6,903 nt of DNA from an uncultured Brevundimonas sp. (GTDB lineage Bacteria > Pseudomonadota > Alphaproteobacteria > Caulobacterales > Caulobacteraceae). Both the position numbers and the translations under genes were made by a program. Under the pieces are notes generated by a model. That model worked only from the letters and a program-made list of their open reading frames with translations, searched no databases and was not told the origin of the DNA. Every line of letters starts with the position of its first letter. Within the stretch, counting starts at the first letter, position 1. This document shows positions 1 to 5,225 of this stretch, piece by piece. The DNA lies in contig CAMLNY010000058.1 of NCBI GenBank assembly GCA_946481405.1, forward strand, positions 1 through 6,903, read 5' to 3'.

Positions 1-59
1 GCATTGGCAAAGCACATGGCGATGCCGCCGCCCATGGTGCCGCCGCCGATCACGCTGAA
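1..59 (-). other. In-frame 3-hydroxyacyl-CoA dehydrogenase-like NAD-binding segment at the receptor's distal end
   Basis: Receptor residues 654-672 read FSVIGGGTMGGGIAMCFAN. This is the beta-strand, GxGxxG turn and helix of the Rossmann fold in 3-hydroxyacyl-CoA dehydrogenases (family pattern roughly VIGxGTMGxGIAxxxANAG), and it is not typical of TonB-receptor barrels. The preceding residues (GGAFLNDSELTRT) are ordinary barrel sequence, where another 100 or more barrel residues would be expected. The switch falls around positions 60-72, in frame and with no stop. It could be a natural fusion or deletion, or an assembly misjoin; chance resemblance is less likely. Only 19 residues are visible, so the family call is a motif match. 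Confidence 0.55.
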
Positions 60-2018
60 CCGCGTCCGGGTCAGTTCGCTGTCGTTCAGGAAGGCGCCGC
101 CCGAGATGTCCAGCATCGGCGTCGGGGTCCACGACCCCCGGATGGAGATGAAGCGGATCTGGCCGTCGCCGACGTTGTCCGTGACCAGATCGCCGCCCGG
201 CGTGACGATGTCGGCCTGCACGTCGCGCCAGTCGACCCAGCCGATGGAGATTTCGCCCGACAGGTCGTCGCGCCACTGACGCGAGCGCGCCCCGATCTCG
301 ACCAGGGTGACCCGGTCGCCGGCGTAGCGCTGGAAGGCGCCGTTGGCCTCGTTGACCCCGGCCGGACGCACGGCCTGTTCCGCCCGCGCGAACAGGGTCG
401 CGCCCGAAAACCCGTCCCACCGCGCCGTCACGCTGGGCGTCAGACGCAGGTTGAAGCCGTCGATCGTCGGCCCGGCACGCGCGAGGCTGAGCTCCACGAT
501 CGAGACGTCGCTGTCGATCTTCACCGCCGACAGCCGCGCCCCGACCGCGATCCTCAGATCGGGCATGGGGGAGTTCGACGCCTCGCCGAAGGCCGTGGCC
601 TCCGTGAAGGTCCGCGTCAGGTCCGCGCCGTAGGTGGGACGCGGATTGGGCGCCAGATCGCGCCGGCGACGCTCCACCAGCGTCTCCCCGACCGCCACGG
701 CCGCGCCGCCGGACCAGGTCCAGCCGCTGATCGGATCGGTGTCGATTCTGAGCTCCGTCGAGACCGTCACCGCCGTCTGCCGTCGATCGACGAGAGCAGG
801 GAAAGGCTCGCTGGCCTGACTGGCGTCGAACCGCTCGTTCAGCTGCTGGCGCGAGACGCTGGTGGCCGAGGTGATCCGCGCGCCTTCCAGTTCGCGCGAC
901 GCCGTCAGACCGGCCAGGACGATGGTGCTCTCATAGGGTTCCAGAACCCGACCCGCCTTGGCGAACCGGGTCTCGCCGACGGCCACCGTCTGGGCGTCGT
1001 CCGCCGACACCCTCTGGGCCACGCCCACCAGATCGACGGTCCAGCTGCCATCGGTCCAGCGCACCGAGGCCCGGCCGCCGACCGTGTCGACCGTGTCCGC
1101 CTCGCGCACGCCTTGCGTCGGATTGTCGAGGAAGCCGCCCTCACGTCGCGAATAGGCGACGATCCGCCCGGCCGTCCGGTCGTCCAGCGACCGGTTCAGC
1201 ACCAGCGACGCGTCGCCGCTGGCCGCTCCGCCCGAGGTGATCCCGGCTCCGACGGTGACCCAGCCGTTGGTCTCGCGGAAGGCCGGCTCCACCGGTTGCA
1301 GCCGCAACACCCCGCCGATCGACCCGGCGCCGAACCGTGTGCCCTGCGGTCCCTCGAACACCTCGATCCGGCGCACGTCGATCAGGGCCAGATCCGGGTC
1401 CGGCGATCCGTAGTTCAGGCGCAGGTCGCCCAGATACTGGCCCACCGTCGCCTGCAGCGGCCCGTTCATCGCCGAGTCCGCCAGACCGCGCACGAACAGC
1501 TTGTTCCGCCCGGTCCCCTGACGCGTCGACTCCACCGTCGCCGACAGGTCAGAGACCGCCTCGCTGGCCGCCGCTCCCTCGACACGTTCCAGCGCGCCGG
1601 AATCGACCGTGTTCCGCCCGGCGACCCCGCCGAGACCGACCGGCGGCAGGGCGGTGACCACCACCTCGCCGAGCACGGTCGGCGTGGATTCGGCGGCCGG
1701 GGAGGGCGTCGGACGCACGGGCGGCCGACGGACCGGACGCGGCGCGGTCTCGACCCGGTACATGTTCTCGCCGATCCGCACGGCCCGCGCGCCGAGCGGC
1801 CGCAGCATCCGGTCCAGCGCCGCCTCGGTCGACATCCGGCCGCGCAGGTCCGGCGTGCGCCGTCCGTTCAGATTGGCGGTGATGACGACATCGATCCCGG
1901 CCTGGGCCGCCAGCCGGTTGACCGACTGGGCCGCGGGGCCGGAGCGGATGTCGTACGTCTGGGGCGAACCCGCCTGCAGGGCGATCAGGCCGGCCGCCAG
2001 AAGGGCCGCCGCCGTCAC
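1..2018 (-). CDS. TonB-dependent outer-membrane receptor with STN signalling domain (3' end off window; C-terminal end apparently replaced)
   Basis: Outer-membrane active transporter that also senses its ligand (FecA type). Visible in 672 codons: a hydrophobic signal-peptide-like stretch (1-19); an STN domain (about 20-90), which in this family contacts FecR; a Pro/Arg-rich linker (93-113); a TonB box TVLGEVVVTA (114-123); a plug domain with the hallmark RRIEVFEGPQGTRFGAGSIGG; then beta-barrel strands, including a NEANG...LVEIGARS segment and WRDVQADIV. The start is GTG at 2018, overlapping the FecR stop as GTGA, so translation is probably coupled. No in-frame ATG or TTG lies nearby upstream. 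The n-region from this GTG lacks Lys/Arg, while an Arg-Arg pair is encoded just upstream, so a CTG start at 2033 is a remote alternative. From residue 654 the sequence no longer looks like a barrel (see separate entry). The substrate cannot be told: siderophore or glycan are both possible. Receptor identity is very secure. Confidence 0.93.
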   Translation of the reverse strand, partial: MTAAALLAAGLIALQAGSPQTYDIRSGPAAQSVNRLAAQAGIDVVITANLNGRRTPDLRGRMSTEAALDRMLRPLGARAVRIGENMYRVETAPRPVRRPPVRPTPSPAAESTPTVLGEVVVTALPPVGLGGVAGRNTVDSGALERVEGAAASEAVSDLSATVESTRQGTGRNKLFVRGLADSAMNGPLQATVGQYLGDLRLNYGSPDPDLALIDVRRIEVFEGPQGTRFGAGSIGGVLRLQPVEPAFRETNGWVTVGAGITSGGAASGDASLVLNRSLDDRTAGRIVAYSRREGGFLDNPTQGVREADTVDTVGGRASVRWTDGSWTVDLVGVAQRVSADDAQTVAVGETRFAKAGRVLEPYESTIVLAGLTASRELEGARITSATSVSRQQLNERFDASQASEPFPALVDRRQTAVTVSTELRIDTDPISGWTWSGGAAVAVGETLVERRRRDLAPNPRPTYGADLTRTFTEATAFGEASNSPMPDLRIAVGARLSAVKIDSDVSIVELSLARAGPTIDGFNLRLTPSVTARWDGFSGATLFARAEQAVRPAGVNEANGAFQRYAGDRVTLVEIGARSRQWRDDLSGEISIGWVDWRDVQADIVTPGGDLVTDNVGDGQIRFISIRGSWTPTPMLDISGGAFLNDSELTRTRFSVIGGGTMGGGIAMCFAN

Positions 2019-2929
2019 GGCTCCAGCCGCCAGCCCTCGCCGTCCTCCACGACCGAGACGCCCAGCAGACGCGCCAGCCGCGCCCTGTTCGTCGTGGCGG
2101 TCAGGCTGCCGCTGAAGCGCCGGTTCGCGACCGAGGGGCTGACGGCGATCGGTCGGTTCAGGGCCCGCGACAGGTCCTCGGCCACGACCGACAGGGTCTC
2201 GCCGGTGTAGGACAGCCGCCCCTCGCGCCAGGCCGCCACGTCCTCGGTCGCGATCTCGCGCGCCTGCAGGCCGCGGGGCGTGGCCATGACGCTGTCGCCG
2301 GCGTTCAGGGTCGCGGTCGCGCCCCGTTGATCCACCTGCACCACGCCTTCCGACACCGACACCCGCGCCCCGTCCGTCAGTCGGGTCACGTCGAAGGTCG
2401 TGCCCAGATCGGTCAGGGTCGCGTCCGCCACCTGCACCACGAAGGGCCGGGCCTCGTCGTGGGTCACCTCGAACAGGGCGCGCCCGGCCTCAAGGTCCAC
2501 ATCGCGCGGACGGCGGCGATCCAGCACCAGCCGCGTCCCGCCCGCCAGAGACACGGTCGATCCGTCGTCCAGCGCCACGGTCCGCGTTTGGCCCGGCTGC
2601 GTCTCGATGATCCACGGCTGGGCCCGCTGGCTCCAGCCGACCCAGGCGCCGCCGACCGCCAGAACGGCCACGGCCGCCGCGATCGCCGACCGGCGGGGCA
2701 GGGCCAAGGCGCGGCGCGGCATGATCTTGCGCACGGTCGACGCCGGCGCGGCCTTCAGCGCCTCGACGGCCTCGGCCTCGCTCTCGGCCAGCCGCCAGTA
2801 GGTCTCGGCATGGGCGGGATCGGCGGCCATCCAGGCCTCCCAACCCGCCCAGTTCTCGAACGCCGGATCGTTGACGCGGACCAGCCAGTCCAGCGCCTCC
2901 CGATCGATCCCTGTCCTCAACGCGCTCAT
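2015..2929 (-). CDS. FecR-type anti-sigma / sigma-regulator, inner-membrane protein
   Basis: A 304-residue single-pass inner-membrane regulator that transmits the receptor signal to the FecI-type sigma factor encoded just upstream. Order of parts: a cytoplasmic FecR N-terminal domain (about 9-50, with EALDWLVRVNDP and W/A-rich helices ending AHAETYWRLAESEAEA), a basic stretch (68-80), a transmembrane helix (about 81-99, SAIAAAVAVLAVGGAWVGW), and the periplasmic FecR beta domain (about 108-200, with TVALDDGSTVSLAGGT and LTDLGTTFDVT). A C-terminal STN-like region follows (about 243-304, LSVVAEDLSRALNRPIAV), the part expected to meet the receptor's STN domain. The start at 2929 is preferred over the ATG two codons upstream (2935) because GGAGG at 2937-2941 lies 7 nt before it but only 1 nt before the other. 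The stop overlaps the receptor start. Length fits the family. Whether it inhibits or activates its sigma factor cannot be read from sequence. Confidence 0.93.
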   Translation of the reverse strand: MSALRTGIDREALDWLVRVNDPAFENWAGWEAWMAADPAHAETYWRLAESEAEAVEALKAAPASTVRKIMPRRALALPRRSAIAAAVAVLAVGGAWVGWSQRAQPWIIETQPGQTRTVALDDGSTVSLAGGTRLVLDRRRPRDVDLEAGRALFEVTHDEARPFVVQVADATLTDLGTTFDVTRLTDGARVSVSEGVVQVDQRGATATLNAGDSVMATPRGLQAREIATEDVAAWREGRLSYTGETLSVVAEDLSRALNRPIAVSPSVANRRFSGSLTATTNRARLARLLGVSVVEDGEGWRLEP

Positions 2930-2936
2930 CCCCATG

Positions 2937-2941
2937 CCTCC
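2937..2941 (-). promoter_or_regulatory. Ribosome binding site deciding the FecR start
   Basis: GGAGG on the minus strand sits 7 nt before the ATG at 2929 and only 1 nt before the in-frame ATG at 2935, which selects the downstream start. Confidence 0.7.
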
Positions 2942-2966
2942 AGGACGCCGCGGATCGCGATTTGCC

Positions 2967-3488
2967 TCACGCCAGATCCTCCTGAAGATCCAGAAGGACC
3001 GCATAGGCGCGGCGCAGATGCTTCTCGATGGTGCTCAGACCCATGCCGAATTCCTCGGCCAGCTTCTTCTGCGTCACCCCGTCGATGCGGTGGCGACGGA
3101 AGATCGCCGCCGCCGGATCGCCCAGCGCGGTCAACCGCTCCTCGACCGCCCTCAGGGTTTGCAGTGCGATCAGCCGCCGCTCCGCGTCCGCCGCCTCGAT
3201 CGCGTCCTCGGCCAGATTGGCCGGGCTCTGCCAGCTGGCGTCGCGCGCCGCCGCCCGGCGGGCGCCCCGCCGCCGGTCCAGTACGGCGGTGTAGACCATG
3301 CGCAGCAGATAGGCGTGGGGACTGGCCACCGGCGCATCTACGCCGCCCAGCTTCAGCCAGACATCCTGGACCACGTCCTCGGCGTCCCCGGCCGCGCCCA
3401 TGGCTGCGGCCCGACGCACCAGGGTTGGTCGCATCTCGGCAAAGATCGCCTCAAGGCCCGCGGCCGGATGTTCGCGCGACGGTTCCAT
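2967..3488 (-). CDS. ECF RNA polymerase sigma factor, FecI type
   Basis: A 173-residue sigma-70 family factor of the extracytoplasmic-function group, directing RNA polymerase to a small regulon that usually includes its own receptor gene. Region 2 covers about residues 12-80 and contains the core-binding signature DAEDVVQDVWLKL (35-47) and the promoter-melting segment ASPHAYLLRMVYTAVLDRRR. Region 4 covers about 110-161 and carries the -35-recognition helix-turn-helix, IDGVTQKKLAEEFGMGLSTI followed by EKHLRRA. The GVTQKKLAEE and STIEKHL wording is typical of FecI-like members. The start is the ATG at 3488, with AAGGGG at 3496-3501 spaced 7 nt upstream; the frame stays open to 3662 but that extension has no coding character. 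It is first in an operon with FecR (37-nt gap) and the receptor. Family call very secure; regulon unknown. Confidence 0.94.
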   Translation of the reverse strand: MEPSREHPAAGLEAIFAEMRPTLVRRAAAMGAAGDAEDVVQDVWLKLGGVDAPVASPHAYLLRMVYTAVLDRRRGARRAAARDASWQSPANLAEDAIEAADAERRLIALQTLRAVEERLTALGDPAAAIFRRHRIDGVTQKKLAEEFGMGLSTIEKHLRRAYAVLLDLQEDLA

Positions 3489-3495
3489 TCGCGCG

Positions 3496-3501
3496 CCCCT
3501 T
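3496..3501 (-). promoter_or_regulatory. Ribosome binding site of the sigma factor gene
   Basis: AAGGGG on the minus strand lies 7 nt before the ATG at 3488. It is the only good purine-rich match near any in-frame start and argues against the longer open frame reaching 3662. Confidence 0.6.
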
Positions 3502-3589
3502 ACCGCTGCGCTGGTCCGGATGGCAACCGGGGCGAATGTCGACCCGACCGTAAGGCTTCCGCGCGCCCGCGGCGTCTTCCTTCTGATCG

Positions 3590-3597
3590 AGGGAGAG
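3590..3597 (+). promoter_or_regulatory. Ribosome binding site of the 36-residue microprotein
   Basis: AGGGAGAG ends 8 nt before the ATG at 3606. This good site is the main argument that the very short reading frame is translated. Confidence 0.6.
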
Positions 3598-3605
3598 CCA
3601 ACGCC

Positions 3606-3716
3606 ATGACCACGCGCGAACCGGTCCGGACCGGAGCTTCCATGGCGCTCCAGACCGTGCATCTCCTGCTCGCGGCCGCCGCCGCGATCGCTATCGCCGT
3701 GGCCTTCCAGGCCTGA
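3606..3716 (+). CDS. Small single-span membrane protein (36 residues), hypothetical
   Basis: Not recognised. The product begins MTTREPVRTGASMALQTVHL and continues into an almost pure Ala/Leu/Ile/Val helix (about residues 18-34), ending FQA. That predicts a short, basic cytoplasmic N-terminus and one transmembrane span. An AGGGAGAG ribosome site lies 8 nt upstream of the ATG. A second in-frame ATG at residue 13 has no comparable site. The stop is followed after only 2 nt by the GTG of the glycosyltransferase-like gene, which has no ribosome site of its own, so this frame may work partly as a coupling leader for it. Alternatively it is an uncleaved signal-anchor partner of that enzyme. It lies antisense to nothing annotated, which helps the case. 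Being so short, it could still be a chance frame. Confidence 0.55.
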   Translation: MTTREPVRTGASMALQTVHLLLAAAAAIAIAVAFQA

Positions 3717-3718
3717 CC

Positions 3719-4624
3719 GTGCCCGCGTCCGCCCATCGCGACTGGCTGGCCCGAAATCCCGCCCTGTCCCTGATCACGGCGCTGGCTCCGGCGCGCGAAC
3801 GACAGGCGGTGCTGGCCTGCGCCACCGGTCGCGATCTGGCCGAGATCGCCCCCTTCGTCCGCTCCCTGCGCGCCGTCTTCGCGGGTCAGGTCATCCTGAT
3901 CGTCGACCGCAAGCCGACCCTGCTGGCCTGGTTGTCCACCCACGGGATCGAGACGGTCATCGCGTCGGAGCGCCTGCTGCACTGGAAGCCGCATCCGGCC
4001 GTCGCCCGCTTCGCCGTCTACGCCCAGCTGCTTCAGGAGCGGCGCGAGATCCGCCACGTCCTCCTCGCCGACATCCGCGACGTCGTCTTCCAGTCCGACC
4101 CCTTCCGACAGGCGACCGACGATCTGGAGTTCTTCAGCGGCGCGGGCGGCAGTCTGCCGGGAGCCGGCGAGACCCGAGCCATCGAGGCCCTCATGGGCGC
4201 CGATCTGGCCAGTGACCTTTCCCGCCGCTCCCGCATCGCCAGCCTCTTCGCGGGGTCGAACGAGGCCGTGGTCCGCTTCTGCCGCACCCTTCTGCTCATC
4301 TGCGGCCAGCCGCGCGCGGGTCTGGGGAGTGAGGCCGACCGGGCGGCCTGTCATGTCGTCGCCCATCTGGGTCTCGCCGGCGGCGCCATCCGTCCGAATT
4401 TCAAACGCGCGGCCATCGCCTCCTGCGGCATGCGCACGCTCGACGGCCGGATCATCAATCCGGACGGCGGCGTCAGCCCAATCGTGGCCGGCTACCGGCG
4501 CTGCGCCGATCTGGCGTTGCAGGTGGATCGCCGTTGGGGCCTGCCGCCCGCCCGCACCGACAGCCTGCGTCGCGCCATGCGCACCATCCAGACCTCCTTC
4601 CTCGCCGCGGCCGAACTGCGCTGA
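3719..4624 (+). CDS. Glycosyltransferase-like protein with DxRD motif (nucleotide-sugar transferase type)
   Basis: A 301-residue protein, probably cytoplasmic because no signal peptide or membrane span is seen. The segment HVLLADIRDVVFQSDPF (113-129) puts D118 and D121 in the DxD-type position that binds the metal and nucleotide-sugar in GT-A fold transferases. The wording LLxDxRDVxFQxDPF is familiar from uncharacterised transferases acting on glycans or glycolipids. Before it, a parallel beta/alpha pattern is visible (AVLACATGRD; QVILIVDRKPTLLAWL), as expected for the nucleotide-binding half. Later, INPDGGVSPIVAGYRR is likely near the acceptor side. The start is GTG at 3719, 2 nt after the stop of the microprotein; no Shine-Dalgarno is evident, so coupling is likely, and there is no other in-frame start for well over 100 codons. 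Donor and acceptor are unknown. Transferase fold is fairly secure, exact family less so. Confidence 0.7.
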   Translation: MPASAHRDWLARNPALSLITALAPARERQAVLACATGRDLAEIAPFVRSLRAVFAGQVILIVDRKPTLLAWLSTHGIETVIASERLLHWKPHPAVARFAVYAQLLQERREIRHVLLADIRDVVFQSDPFRQATDDLEFFSGAGGSLPGAGETRAIEALMGADLASDLSRRSRIASLFAGSNEAVVRFCRTLLLICGQPRAGLGSEADRAACHVVAHLGLAGGAIRPNFKRAAIASCGMRTLDGRIINPDGGVSPIVAGYRRCADLALQVDRRWGLPPARTDSLRRAMRTIQTSFLAAAELR

Positions 4625-4737
4625 CGGATCAGGGCGCCGCCGCGCACATGGTCGGCGAAGCTGCGCGGGTCCGTGCCCGACAGGATCGTCGACAGCCGGT
4701 TGCGGGGCACGAAGGCGACGGTCGATGCGCGCGTCAT
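4621..4737 (-). pseudogene. 5' fragment of an unidentified gene, truncated at the glycosyltransferase 3' end
   Basis: From the ATG at 4737 about 39 codons look genuinely coding: MTRASTVAFVPRNRLSTILS, then GTDPRSFADHVRGGALIRQ. Codons mostly end in G or C. Beyond about 4621 the same frame runs antisense through the glycosyltransferase gene and becomes Arg/Ser-rich noise, ending at 4492. The ATG overlaps the preceding gene's TGA as ATGA, the normal arrangement inside an operon. It resembles the N-terminus (FVPRNRLSTIL...) of small alphaproteobacterial proteins I loosely associate with chemotaxis clusters, but I cannot name it. Most likely a truncated remnant; an 81-residue product is possible but unlikely. 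Confidence 0.45.
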
Positions 4738-4803
4738 GTGAACAGTCCGTCGATCTCGTCCTGTGACAGGGCGCGCTCGGGCTTGGCCGTCAGGATCAGA
4801 TCC
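4734..4803 (-). pseudogene. 3' fragment of a gene ending in a FliM-like SQDEIDGLF tail
   Basis: About 22 codons read LDLILTAKPERALSQDEIDG then LFT and stop at TGA (4736-4734). The SQDEIDxL wording matches the N-terminal CheY-P-binding peptide of the flagellar switch protein FliM; here it is at a C-terminus. The stop overlaps the next gene's ATG (ATGA). Upstream of about 4803 the minus frame stays open, but its codons shift to A/T third positions, because that DNA codes on the other strand for a glycoside hydrolase fragment. The gene is therefore cut off near 4795-4803. Host protein unknown; a chemotaxis or motility role is only suggested by the motif. Confidence 0.45.
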
Positions 4804-5101
4804 AGTGGACCCAGGCCGAGGGCCTGAAGTTCGGCATCGAGCATTTCCGCCGCCGCCGTCCCCACTGCTCCGGCGCGCTCCTCTGGCAGTTCAACGACTG
4901 CTGGCCCTGCGTCAGCTGGAGCCTCGTCGACTACGACGGGTAGAGAAGGCCGCCTTCCACGCCGTCCGCCGCGCCTTCGCCCCGACCCTCGCCTCGTTCC
5001 GGCAGCAGGGCGACACGGTCGAACTCTGGATCACCAACGAGGCCCGCACCGCCGTCTCCGACCGCGCCGTCTGTCCGGAGGACATCGCCGTGCGCCGCTG
5101 A
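4797..5101 (+). pseudogene. C-terminal fragment of a GH2 beta-mannosidase-like glycoside hydrolase, frameshifted
   Basis: The frame from 4797 reads QIQWTQAEGLKFGIEHFRRR, then RPHCSGALLWQFNDCWPCVS and WSLVDYDG, hitting TAG at 4941-4943. The QAEGLKFGIEHFRR and LWQFNDCWPxxSWSxxDYxG blocks match the conserved end of the catalytic barrel of family 2 beta-mannosidases, which remove terminal beta-mannose from oligosaccharides. The expected continuation (R-x-KAxxHxxRRxFAP) is found one frame earlier, from 4940: VEKAAFHAVRRAFAPTLASF and so on, ending at TGA 5099-5101. One base has therefore been lost around 4940-4943. The N-terminal sugar-binding and catalytic domains are absent, and the usual C-terminal beta domain is cut short. 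No start codon or ribosome site belongs to it. Third positions are almost all G/C, so the decay appears recent. Family identity is secure; a pseudogene is the plain reading, sequencing error at the frameshift the alternative. Confidence 0.8.
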
Positions 5102-5225
5102 AACGACCGGAAGGCGGCCTGAAAGCCACACGTCCGCCGCGCCTCTTTTCCAGCCGATACACGCCTCAGTTTCGCCGAACGCCAGTCGGTCTCATGTCGC
5201 CAACGACACAAGCGGAGGGACGACC
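5102..5225 (+). promoter_or_regulatory. Upstream region of the von Willebrand factor A gene
   Basis: This 124-nt non-coding stretch lies between the hydrolase fragment and the next gene. It is the only place for that gene's promoter unless it reads in from the left. No clear -35/-10 pair was recognised. A weak inverted repeat (GGCGG near 5113, CCGCC near 5135, with CTCTTTT after) could be a poor terminator but is not convincing. GGAGG at 5214-5218 is a good ribosome site 7 nt before the ATG. Confidence 0.4.
5214..5218 (+). promoter_or_regulatory. Ribosome binding site of the von Willebrand factor A gene
   Basis: GGAGG lies 7 nt before the ATG at 5226, which selects that start over the in-frame ATG four codons later (5238). 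Confidence 0.7.

Larger units (their letters stand above)
3489..3605. promoter_or_regulatory. Divergent intergenic region between the sigma operon and the microprotein/glycosyltransferase pair
   Basis: These 117 nt lie between two genes read in opposite directions, so promoters for both must be here or nearby. I could not identify a convincing -35/-10 pair for either direction. On the minus strand a GGAA-containing stretch (about 3556-3559) lies upstream of the sigma start, but no matching -10 is clear. No Fur-box-like AT-rich inverted repeat is seen, so iron regulation is not supported by the sequence. Confidence 0.45.

Noticed and set aside
1113..2210. Plus-strand open frame of 365 codons
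   Set aside because: It is wholly antisense to the TonB receptor and the end of FecR, is extremely Arg/Gly/His-rich with no domain, and is a typical shadow frame of GC-rich DNA.
2327..3553. Plus-strand open frame of 408 codons
   Set aside because: Antisense to FecR and the sigma factor, whose domains are unmistakable; composition is Arg/Pro/His noise.
3489..3605. ECF-type autoregulatory promoter for the sigma gene
   Set aside because: A GGAA-like stretch is present but no spaced -10 partner could be identified with confidence.
2871..3716. Plus-strand open frame of 281 codons ending at the microprotein stop
   Set aside because: Its first part is antisense to the sigma factor. Only the last 36 codons, with their own ribosome site at 3590-3597, look real.
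3500..4366. Minus-strand open frame of 288 codons
   Set aside because: Antisense to the glycosyltransferase-like gene; Asp/Gly/Arg-rich without motifs or ribosome site.
4734..4940. The whole minus-strand open frame as one real gene tail of about 68 codons
   Set aside because: Upstream of about 4803 its codons mostly end in A/T, unlike native genes, and the opposite strand clearly encodes the GH2 blocks; only the last 22 or so codons were kept.
5113..5156. Rho-independent terminator (GGCGG ... CCGCC followed by CTCTTTT)
   Set aside because: Five-base stem, a loop of about 16 bases and a weak T-run; too poor to call.
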